From assembly GCA_051453625.1 (NCBI GenBank), contig JBOZIK010000001.1, forward strand, positions 25,652,301-25,690,989: a DNA stretch of 38,689 nucleotides, given 5' to 3'. Below the pieces are notes generated by a model. It had not been told where the DNA came from. It made no database searches and was given only the letters and a program-made list of their open reading frames with translations. Below, piece after piece: positions 31,580 through 38,689 of this stretch (the first letter of the stretch is position 1; every line of letters begins with the position of its first letter). The stretch is from Welwitschia mirabilis (taxonomy: Eukaryota > Gnetophyta > Gnetopsida > Welwitschiales). The position numbers and the translations under genes are program-made.

Positions 31580-32310
31580 AGCCTAAAAAGTTTAAAGAGG
31601 TAGAATCTCACAAAGAGTGGATAATGTCAATGTAAGATGAGTTGCAAAAATTTAAAAGAAATAATGTGTGAAAGCTTGTTAAAAGGCCACAGAACAAAAA
31701 TGTTATTGAAATAAGTGGATTTTCAAGAACAAGTATGATGAACAAAATAATGTAATTAAGAACAAAGCTAGTTCAGTAAAAACAAGGTTTTAATCAAATT
31801 GAAGGAATTGATGTTGGTAACATTTTTGAACTTGTGGCTAAGCTAGATAGTATTAGACCGTTTTTATCTTATGTAGCCTTTAAGAATATTAAAGTTTATC
31901 AAATGGATGTGAAAAGTGCCTTTTTAAATGGAACCCTTAATGAAGAAATTTATTTAAAACAACCTCAAGGGTTTATAAATCCATACAAACCAAATCATGT
32001 GTATAGATTTAAAAAGGCATTATATGGATTAAAACAAGAATCAAGAGCTTAGTATGAAAAATTAGCCACATTTCTAAATGAAAATGGTTATATTCATGGA
32101 ACTATAGATAAAACATTATTTGTTAATAATTTGAAAAGGACTTTATTATTATTCAAATTTATGTGGACAATATAATTTTTAAAGCCTCAGACGAAGTTTT
32201 ATCTCTTATGACAACACATTTTGAGATGAATATGATTGGTGAGGTTAGAATATTTATTGGTCTTTAAATCAAACCCATAAAAAAAATGAATTTTCATATC
32301 TCAATCTAAA
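31580..32310 (+). pseudogene. Element F copia reverse transcriptase remnant
   Basis: Upstream the text ESHKEWIMSM and KRNNVWKLV is the lead-in A-x-x-x-x-x-W-x-x-A-M-x-x-E-L-x-x-L-x-x-N-x-T-W-x-L-V. The open stretch 31834-32052 reads KVYQMDVKSAFLNGTLNEEI and YRFKKALYGLKQESRA: motif A Asp is kept. Motif C at 32159-32170 is YVDN where copia has YVDD, a single G-to-A change that removes a catalytic Asp. Further stops follow. Confidence 0.9.
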
Positions 32311-32429
32311 TATTCAAGGGAATTTGATCAAATGATTTGGATTAGAGAATGCAGAATATATTGACACAACTATGTCTACTTCTTATAAAGTTAGTCTTGA
32401 TGAACATGGAAAATTTGTAGACCAAAAAC

Positions 32430-33090
32430 TTTATAAAAGTATAATAGGAAGTCTGTTGTAGCTAATTACAAGTAGACTTGATATAATATTCAGTGTCACC
32501 ATGTGCGATAGATATTATACCTAATCAGAAGAATCATACCTTCAAGCTATTAAAAGAATTATAAGATACATAAAAGGCACACATAACTATGGATTATGGT
32601 ATTCAACAAAAACATGTTTTAAACTTACAAGCTTTAGTAATGATTACACTAGGTGTAAAGATGATAGGAAAAGCACAAGTAATAATTACTCTCTTTTAGG
32701 ATCATGCTTAGTAGGATAGGCTATTAAAAAGTAAAACTCTATCTTACTTTCAATAGCAGAAGTAGAGTATATAGCAACAGGGAGTTGTTATACCTATTTC
32801 CTTTGAGTGAAGGAAATGTTAAAAGATTTTGCTATAGATTTTGAATAGGTTCTAATCTTTTGTAATAACAAAAGTACACTTAAAATATCTAAGAACCCTA
32901 TTCAATATCCTAGAACTAAATACATTAAATTAAGACATCATTTCGTTAAAGATTAAGTGGAAAAAGGTAATATTTTAATGAATTTTATTAGTACTGATAG
33001 ATAACTTGCCAATATTTTCATAAAATCTTTGAACTTTAAGAAATTTCTAAGACTTCATAATGAACTAGGGATTATCTCATCATCCTCTAA
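32430..33090 (+). pseudogene. Element F RNase H remnant
   Basis: In one frame with several stops: GFSNDYTRCKDDRKSTSNN then LLGSCLVG, then SILLSIAEVEYIATGSC, FCNNKSTLKISKNPIQYPRT, IKLRHHFVKD, and LANIFIKSLNFKKFLRLHNE. These are the successive copia RNase H blocks (G-C-x-D-D-R-K-S-T-S, S-x-A-E-A-E-Y, D-N-x-S, R-x-K-H-I-D-x-R-x-H, D-x-x-T-K-x-L). The DN of the DNKSA block is NN here. Confidence 0.88.
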
Positions 33091-33101
33091 CTAATTACAT
33101 G

Positions 33102-33205
33102 GTAGTTGACTGGTTTGAAGGCCTAGTCGACTGGATCTAAAGTATTGTAACACAATTCTCGATAAGTTAACTGGATCATAACCCAGTCAACTAGATCTAT
33201 AGGGT
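33102..33205 (+). repeat. GTCGACTGGATC-type repeat pair after element F pol
   Basis: Two related units about 61 bases apart (near 33103 and 33164) carry tagTTGACTGG ... tagTCGACTGGATC and aagTTAACTGGATC ... cagTCAACTAGATC. They match the core of the 67-bp LTR array at 27255-27600, 5.5 kb away. Confidence 0.65.
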
Positions 33206-33369
33206 TATAATATAGAAGTTAAGATAATGAACCTAATAGTTTTCTCAAATCTATCTTAATCATCTTATTTTATAAAATATCGTAAAGCCCTAACCCTTTT
33301 CATTCTCTTCTGATCATCTATCTCCTTTAGATCTAGGTTTTTCTTTCAATTTTTTTGTCTTTAGGAAGT

Positions 33370-34440
33370 TGCCACATGTTTTTAATGATAGAGGATCCCT
33401 CAAGAAAGCAACAAAAGGAGCTAACAAGCAAAGATCTAGGGTATTTTTACTTTTAAATGTCTAATGGAATCATGGACAAGTTCTCAAAGAAGCCTGAGAA
33501 GGAACCTATTTACTAAGAAAGGTTCATTGCTTCTGGAGAGCTAAGAGAACTCTGAGATCTGGAAGGTTCTTGAAAGAGCTTAATATTTTCTACTTTCTTG
33601 GTATCTCAGGCCCAACCTACCCTTTTATCACTAGGATATTCTATTGCAAGGCCTCTTTGATGCTGACTTTGGTACCCTAATAACCCTTATTTTTGGAAAG
33701 AAGATTAGGGCAATTGCAAATCTCATTGCTACCATTATAAATCTCTCTAGAGGAGATTATGAGGAATTTTAACCCCTGCGTGACTCCATGGAAGGAAAGC
33801 AAAGGTTACTAGAAAGCTTTATGGTAAGTTTCATAAGTGAAAAACCACTCTTTCCACTTTCTACCTTACCGCAAAGTACTAGTTTTTGCATCTAATTTTC
33901 ACTTATAATTTCTTGCATTTAATGGGTCATCGTGATGAAACCTCTAATTATAGAGTTTATTTGTTGCACTTGGTAGAAATGTAGCATACTATTGATGCTC
34001 TTAGTATTATTTTAAAAAGTATAATCTCTTAGTTAGAGTATCATAAGACTAGGGCTCTTCCTTATTTAGTTTTAATTGCTAATGTTTATTACCATTATAA
34101 AGTCTACTTACACATAAAGTTAGAAGCCTAACTCTTATATGAGCCATTGGGCATGTGAATTTATCCTAGATGCATATTTTTGCTAGATCTAAGAAATTCT
34201 CCAAGTCTCTTCTCCCAAGCAATCCTTTCCTGAAGAGACCCTTTTATACCTAAAGAGGATAGATTCTCATATTAGACATATGAAAGAAGCTCTGATCATG
34301 GCAAGGTATAAGATAGCTAAACTTCTAAGAAAGCTGGTAGCTTAGCATGAAGGGTAGTCATAAAAGAAGAAGAAGAAGAATAAAAAGACCTAAATTCTAA
34401 AGAAGATATTATTGAGAAAGAGGAAGAAGAATCTGATTGA
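33370..34440 (+). pseudogene. Element F envelope-like third ORF, decayed
   Basis: Text in order: an N-terminal basic part (EDPSRKQQKELTSKDLG); MDKFSKKPEKEPIY then a stop, ERFIASGELREL; after a frameshift SGPTYPFITRIFYCKASLML; FGKKIRAIANLIATIINLSR; LMGHRDETSNYRVYLLHLVE; KTRALPYLVLIANVYYHYKV; and a Lys/Glu-rich tail. The blocks V-Y-P-x-L-V-R-x-F-Y-A-N, V-x-G-x-x-I-x-I, P-R-x-G-H-R-D-E-V and L-P-Y-G-M-x-L-T-x-I-F are those of plant 'envelope-like' or 'putative plant transposon' proteins of SIRE-type copia elements. Whether these proteins ever acted as envelopes is unproven. I saw no convincing membrane segment. Confidence 0.6.
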
Positions 34441-34908
34441 TTTCTTATCTTCTTTTTTATTTTTAGTTGTGCTTGTTTTCCTTCTCTCTTTTGTTATTGA
34501 TGTTAAAAGGGGATAAATAGTTAGTTGTATTTTTAGATTTTATCATATAGTATGAAATAGTTTTAGTTGTTTTAGTTGTACTTTTCAGTTTCAATTAAGT
34601 TATAATTTCTCTTAATGAGCACTTTTCTGTTGTACTACTTAATATTAACTAATAGAAGTCCTTTTGGTATTACTATTGTCTTCTATTTAATGCACATTCC
34701 ATTTATCATGAACCATAATGTTTTCTACATCTATTAATAACTATTAAACATCTATTAAACTATAATTTTATCACATATATCAATGAATATTACATGTCTC
34801 ATATACTACAAATCGTTCTATTAATTAATCAACTTGGAATCCCTTTATAAGTGTTTCATTTGATTTAAATGCTCAATATTCTTTTGCAAATATAATGGGC
34901 ATTATCTA
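34441..34908 (+). other. Element F 3' untranslated region
   Basis: Non-coding and T-rich. It begins with a typical post-env segment containing ttattgatgttaaaagggga (34495-34514), a decayed copy of the purine-rich ttgatgacaaagggggag-type segment that many SIRE-like elements have in addition to the true polypurine tract. Confidence 0.5.
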
Positions 34909-34917
34909 AGAGGGGGT
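34909..34917 (+). other. Element F polypurine tract
   Basis: The text attatctaagagggggt matches the usual copia form tcatcaaaaagggggaga. It immediately precedes the 3' LTR fragment. Confidence 0.6.
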
Positions 34918-34960
34918 TCTACAATTAATATTTTCAACCAAAGTATAGTGTTGTGGTGTG
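34918..34960 (+). repeat. Element F 3' LTR fragment
   Basis: About 40 bases (attaatattttc and neighbours) resemble the start of the 5' LTR at 27105-27160, and then the similarity is lost. The rest of the LTR appears replaced by the G region. Confidence 0.4.
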
Positions 34961-35430
34961 TATTTGTACATCCTTTGATATTCAAAGATATCCTGTTATT
35001 AATAATCAAAATAAAATTATGCATAATACATCACGCTAGTATAATGGGAGTAACCTGAAATGTTATATCTCATTGAAGTCTATGAGTATGAGACTCAGGT
35101 TTTTTTTTTAAATGAATTAGAAACTAGAAATAATAAGCAATAATGTAAAAAAATAAAGTACCATGCAAGGTGCATATGCAATCTAAACTAACATGTAATG
35201 CAAAAATAATCCTAATCCTACTTGATTTCAACCTTAAAAAGATTGCCCTTGATAATCTATATCACCTAAGAAATTATCACTACATCAAGGACAACATTAT
35301 ACTATAAGGGTTATAATAAATCTATAATGCAAACATGAAAAGAAAACAAGATTTTATATTAAAATGGTAACAAGTATCTTGATTACAAAACAACTGGGTC
35401 TCAATGGAAGATACTCAGCCCTCCACCAAG
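34961..35430 (-). other. Possible R-U5 part of G LTR copy 1
   Basis: No gene. It lies downstream (leftwards) of the minus-strand TATA box at 35531-35544 and would be the transcribed R-U5 part if G is an LTR. A T-run lies at 35100-35111. The outer end and primer site were not identified. Confidence 0.35.
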
Positions 35431-35530
35431 TGCTCGTCTTTCTGCAATGCTCAAGATAGATCTCCCGCCCTTCGCTCTCCTGTCACGAGAATGTCCGGGG
35501 CATCGAAGATGAGAAGGAGAATCAAAGGGG

Positions 35531-35544
35531 GGCTGATTTATAGG
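35531..35544 (-). promoter_or_regulatory. TATA box of G copy 1
   Basis: The minus strand reads CCTATAAATCAGCC. The same box is present in copy 2 at 36440-36451 (CCTATAAATAAG), so it is conserved between the two copies. Transcription would run leftwards, antisense to element F. Confidence 0.5.
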
Positions 35545-35654
35545 AAAATACAACAGAAAAGGACAGACAGAAGGTGTAGTTAGGTGCGCTCATTAAGGGC
35601 TCAGAAACGGACGAAACGGCTAAGGGAATCTATCAGTGACAGTCACATATCAGT

Positions 35655-35680
35655 GTCGTCTGGGCTGTCATCCGGACGAC
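35655..35680. other. Palindrome GTCGTCTGG/CCGGACGAC in G copy 1
   Basis: Nine-base arms with one G-T mismatch and an 8-base spacer. It belongs to the same motif family as 35745-35788. Confidence 0.65.
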
Positions 35681-35744
35681 ATGGGGGACAACAGAACACT
35701 ATAAAATATCTTCAAAAGTGATGACTCAGCAGTCCACGTTAGCA

Positions 35745-35788
35745 ATCGTCGTCCTGCCTGTCGTGTGGACGATGGAGAGGACGACGAT
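35745..35788. other. Nested CpG-rich palindrome in G copy 1
   Basis: Perfect 10-base arms ATCGTCGTCC (35745-35754) and GGACGACGAT (35779-35788) enclose a 24-base loop that contains a further TCGT/ACGA pair. Related decayed copies are at 36640-36680, 38541-38582 and 38645-38689. Confidence 0.75.
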
Positions 35789-36035
35789 CTTCTTTAATGA
35801 TTTTCTTGAGGAAAAACTTAGTATTTCTATCATGAATTCTTCTTCAAAGCTCTGTTCATCAGAAAGTGCCTTTAATGCATGGAATTGGATAATAATTGCA
35901 CTTTTTCGAGAATTCCTCTTGTATCTCCAAAATCCTCAGAATTGCACCTAAACCTGCATAAAAGTCCTACAAAACAACTCATAAAACCCATTAAATAATC
36001 GTAAATTGGCAGCGCAACATAGCCCCCCACTTAGC

Positions 36036-36056
36036 TTTTGTCAGCCCCTGACAAAA
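36036..36056. other. 9-bp hairpin TTTTGTCAG/CTGACAAAA in G copy 1
   Basis: Perfect arms around a 3-base loop (ccc). The matching place in copy 2 (36922-36940) has TTTATTAG/CTGATAAA, still pairing with one G-T wobble. Confidence 0.75.
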
Positions 36057-36248
36057 ACCAGGCGGAAAAACCATAATTGAGAGCTAATTTATTTTTCAAA
36101 AGATAAATCTGGAAATCATAAAACAGGCTCATAAAAACACATCACATGGATGGATAAAAGTAATGCATAATGTGTTAATTTTGAAAATTTTATGTCATGA
36201 AAACTCTGAATTAAATTAAAATTTTTTGAACAATGAGCCATGAAAATG

Positions 36249-36348
36249 NNNNNNNNNNNNNNNNNNNNNNNNNNNNNNNNNNNNNNNNNNNNNNNNNNNN
36301 NNNNNNNNNNNNNNNNNNNNNNNNNNNNNNNNNNNNNNNNNNNNNNNN
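36249..36348. other. Assembly gap (100 N) between G copies
   Basis: Exactly 100 N, a common placeholder for a gap of unknown size. The 806 bases left of it recur to the right of it in the same orientation. Confidence 0.97.
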
Positions 36349-37124
36349 TGCAATGCTTAAGATAGATCTCCCACCCTTCGTTCTTCTATCACAAGAATGT
36401 CTGGTGCATCAAAGATGATCAAGAGAGTCAAAAAGGGGACTTATTTATAGGAAAATACAACAGAAAAGGACAGACAAAAGGTGTAATTAGGCGCACTCAT
36501 TAAGGACTTAAAAACAAACGAAATGGCTGATTAAATCCATCAGTGACAGTTACATGTTAGTGTCATCTAGATAACATAGGGGATAATAGTACATCATAAA
36601 ATATCTTTAAAATGATGAATCAGCAATCCACATCAGTAGTTGTCATCCTGCTTGTCGTGTGGATGACAGAGACAACGATGGTCTTCTTTAATGATTTTAT
36701 TGAGGTGAAACTTAGCATTTTTATCATGAAAGCTCTGTTCATCAGAAAGCTCCTTTAATGCATTAGATTTGAATAAGAATTGCACTTTTTCAAGATTTCC
36801 TCTTGTATCTCCAAAGTCCTCAAAATTGCACCTAAACCTGTATAAAAGTCCTGCAAAATAACTCATGAAATCCCATCAAATAACCATAAATTGATAGTAT
36901 AACATAGCCACTCACTTGGCCTTTATTAGTCCCTGATAAAAACTAGGCAAAAAAACCATAATTGCACGCCTATTTATTTTTCAAAAGATAAATCTGAAAT
37001 CATAAAATAGGCTCATAAAATGCATCACATAGATAAATAACAAGTAATGCATCATGTATATGAAAAATTTGAAAATTTAATGTCATGAAAGCTTTAAAAA
37101 TTTTGAAAAATAAGCCATGCAAAT
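36349..37124 (-). repeat. G repeat copy 2
   Basis: Direct repeat of copy 1, offset about 906, with extensive CpG to TpG/CpA changes and a short deletion near 36570. It keeps the TATA box (36440-36451), a GTCATCC/GGATGAC palindrome (36644-36669) and the 8-bp hairpin. The open stretch on the minus strand at 36633-36866 is not protein-like. Confidence 0.7.
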
Positions 37125-38689
37125 GGATCACTGCCCCTCTAAAGAAAAAATAATATTTCCTATATTGAAAAATAAAGCAAAGAAGGTAAATAGAAATGAG
37201 AAGACAGGTAAAAAATAGTGAGAATAAGGATAATTTTCAAAATGAAGTGCAAAGCTGAGTAATGTCAGATTAGAAAAATATAAAGACAGGAAATATTCTG
37301 ATAAGAAGAGTGGACAATAAAAATATTTCATCATCAAAAGAACATGAGCAGTGCTTACAATGCAAAAAATCTAAAAATAACATAACTTTATTGAGAAAAG
37401 ACTCATCTAAAAAACTATCTTTATTGAAAAGTTAAACAAGGAAAATATGCTATGAAAATATGGTAATGACTTTGAAATAACTAACCAAACCACCAAAGAA
37501 AAATAAGAAGGATGGGCATGAGATAACATAAACAAAAGATAGCTCACCAATCTAACATTTTCACCTAGCAAATTCTAATGAAAGTAATCATAACATTACT
37601 TAATGTGAAAAATGCATGACTTAATGTATAAAAAACTCCATTCGATAAGGTAGTAATTATGACAATTCTAGAGTAAAATGATTTAAATAATAAATGATTA
37701 GACCAAAGAATTACTCAAAAATAAACTCTTCTACCATCATCTCAAAAAAAACACCCAAATAAATGAAATAAAATGATCATGTGGAAATACTAAGAGTCTA
37801 AAAAACAAGCAATGCCTCTAATGACACTAAGAACACCACTGATCGCATAGTCTTAAAGTGGAAATATAACTTTATTATCCATGATGAGGGGAGTGCAACC
37901 ACTATCAGAGACATAAGGACCCGTAAAGCATGACCAACTGACCTCCCAGTGGAGTTCCCACAGTTACCATATTACACTACCAAAGGCTTCTCTTGGAAAT
38001 AATTACCCCAATGTATTTATGGTAGGACATCATGGTGACCATGTTTTTGAGATATTATAAATATAGAACATCAGGGTCTTTATTTCACACTTTTTTTTAA
38101 AAAGAAAATAACATTTCACATAACAAAACACTCCAAAAGAAAAAGGTGAAAGTCAAAAGATTAGAACAAAAAAGAACACTCTTAAACAATCTAAGACCTT
38201 ATCACCATTGAGAAAAACATAAAAAATAAATTATATGCCTTTAATTAAAGTTCATAGACATGTGAATGTTCTAAGATTTAGTGAATCTGATCTTACCACT
38301 AAAATGCCCAAGTTAAAAGACTAGTCATGGAAATAAATACATTAGTCAAGTTTGAAAGATGATCAAATAATGCTATAATAATATTTTAAAGGAAAAAGCT
38401 AAGAGAAAATTTAGATGGTTTGCTTGTGTAATTCCAATTTCTTCCATTTAACTTCCTATAATTATCAAGTAGCCAAATCAGAAATCTCAACAGAGTTATA
38501 AAAATGTATTTTCAGAAAATAAAAAATCAACATTTTTTGGACTGTCATCCTGCTCATTGTCTAGGCGACAGAGAGGACATCATACACAGGAAAAAGAAAT
38601 AAAACATAGAAAATTAACAAAAAAACTAAAAAACTATTAAAAGCGACTGTCGTTCACCTTAGTGTGGAGATGACAGAGGAGATGACTGA
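37125..38689. other. Continuation of G region, no gene seen
   Basis: AT-rich DNA without recognisable protein. It probably continues the U3/upstream part of G copy 2, because the GTCATCC...GGNGAC motif reappears at 38541-38582 and GACTGTCGTTCACC...GGAGATGACAGAGG at 38645-38689. A 13-base perfect palindrome, CATGGTGACCATG, lies at 38031-38043. The window ends inside this region. Confidence 0.5.

Larger units (their letters stand above)
27100..34960 (+). mobile_element. Element F: SIRE-like Ty1/copia retrotransposon with third ORF
   Basis: On the + strand: 5' LTR, tRNA-Met primer site, gag with zinc knuckle, protease, integrase, RT, RNase H, env-like ORF, polypurine tracts and the first ~40 bases of a 3' LTR. 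Integrase before RT defines Ty1/copia. The extra ORF after RNase H is the mark of the SIRE/Maximus lineage. It is inserted in gypsy element D. The right end is truncated near 34960, so D is not found again on the other side. Frames are heavily broken, including a catalytic change in RT. Confidence 0.88.
35431..36248 (-). repeat. G repeat copy 1 (LTR-like unit, CpG-rich)
   Basis: It aligns with 36349-37124 from tgcaatgctcaagatag (35443) to the N gap. The minus strand has a TATA box followed by a leader-like sequence; the U3-like part to the right contains two CpG-rich palindromes (35655-35680, 35745-35788), a TGACTCA motif (35721-35727) and a 9-bp hairpin (36036-36056). Copy 1 keeps many CpGs that copy 2 has as TpG or CpA, so it is the younger or less methylated copy. 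The open stretch 35718-35951 shows no protein similarity. Confidence 0.7.

Noticed and set aside
35718-35951. A 77-codon open frame starting MMTQQSTLAIVV.
   Set aside because: It covers a palindrome and U3-like repeat, is not open in copy 2, and matches no family I know.
37128-37337. A minus-strand open frame with membrane-like composition.
   Set aside because: Low-complexity A-rich DNA read in reverse; no counterpart elsewhere and no recognisable domain.
1-38689. Host protein-coding genes, tRNA or rRNA genes, microRNA precursors.
   Set aside because: No exon-like conserved protein, cloverleaf or rRNA core was seen outside retroelements; hairpins noted lie inside LTRs.

Overview
The window looks like gene-free, repeat-dense plant heterochromatin. 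No host gene, rRNA, tRNA or CRISPR array can be supported. Every recognisable protein belongs to Ty3/gypsy or Ty1/copia LTR retrotransposons, and all are broken by stops and frameshifts. The DNA is very AT-rich and CpG-poor. Many in-frame stops are TAA/TAG at positions where the family usually has Gln, or TAG/TGA where it has Trp, which fits long-term C-to-T decay of methylated repeats. The tRNA-Met-type primer sites, the SIRE-like copia with a third ORF and the Athila-like gypsy point to a seed plant, probably a eudicot. The species cannot be named from this sequence.

Layout: (A) 1-~4995, + strand, a Ty3/gypsy remnant running gag-PR-RT-RNase H-integrase and cut inside the integrase core. (B) ~4996-11037, - strand, a related gypsy copy lying tail-to-tail with A; its order right to left is LTR, primer site, gag, PR, RT, RNase H, IN. 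(E) ~11602-15316, + strand, the 3' part of another element: a coiled-coil, possibly env-like third ORF, a polypurine tract and a 3' LTR. (C) 15317-18215, - strand, the gag-PR-start-of-RT part of an Athila-like gypsy. An LTR at ~18216-20836 serves as the 5' LTR of C and apparently also as the 3' LTR of D. (D) ~20837-27099, - strand, the RT-RNase H-IN part of the same family, split by (T). (T) ~21199-23325 is a small LTR element with no recognisable coding capacity. (F) 27100-~34960, + strand, a SIRE-like Ty1/copia element with a ~1.28 kb 5' LTR carrying a 67-bp tandem array, primer site, gag-PR-IN-RT-RNase H, an env-like third ORF and a truncated 3' LTR. F interrupts D. (G) ~35000-38689, - strand, two diverged tandem copies of an LTR-like unit with its own TATA box and a cluster of CpG-rich palindromes.

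The genes do not form a working pathway. They are fossil gag/pol cassettes, and what remains informative is insertion order and structure: nesting (F in D, T in D), LTR sharing (C/D), inverted pairing (A/B), and unequal CpG decay (G copy 1 is the least decayed sequence in the window). Runs of N at 1126-1161, 1409-2199, 7469-7478, 8194-8293, 11038-11601, 23877-24544, 28468-28477, 30289-30388 and 36249-36348 limit interpretation, and several have duplicated flanks that suggest assembly joins.
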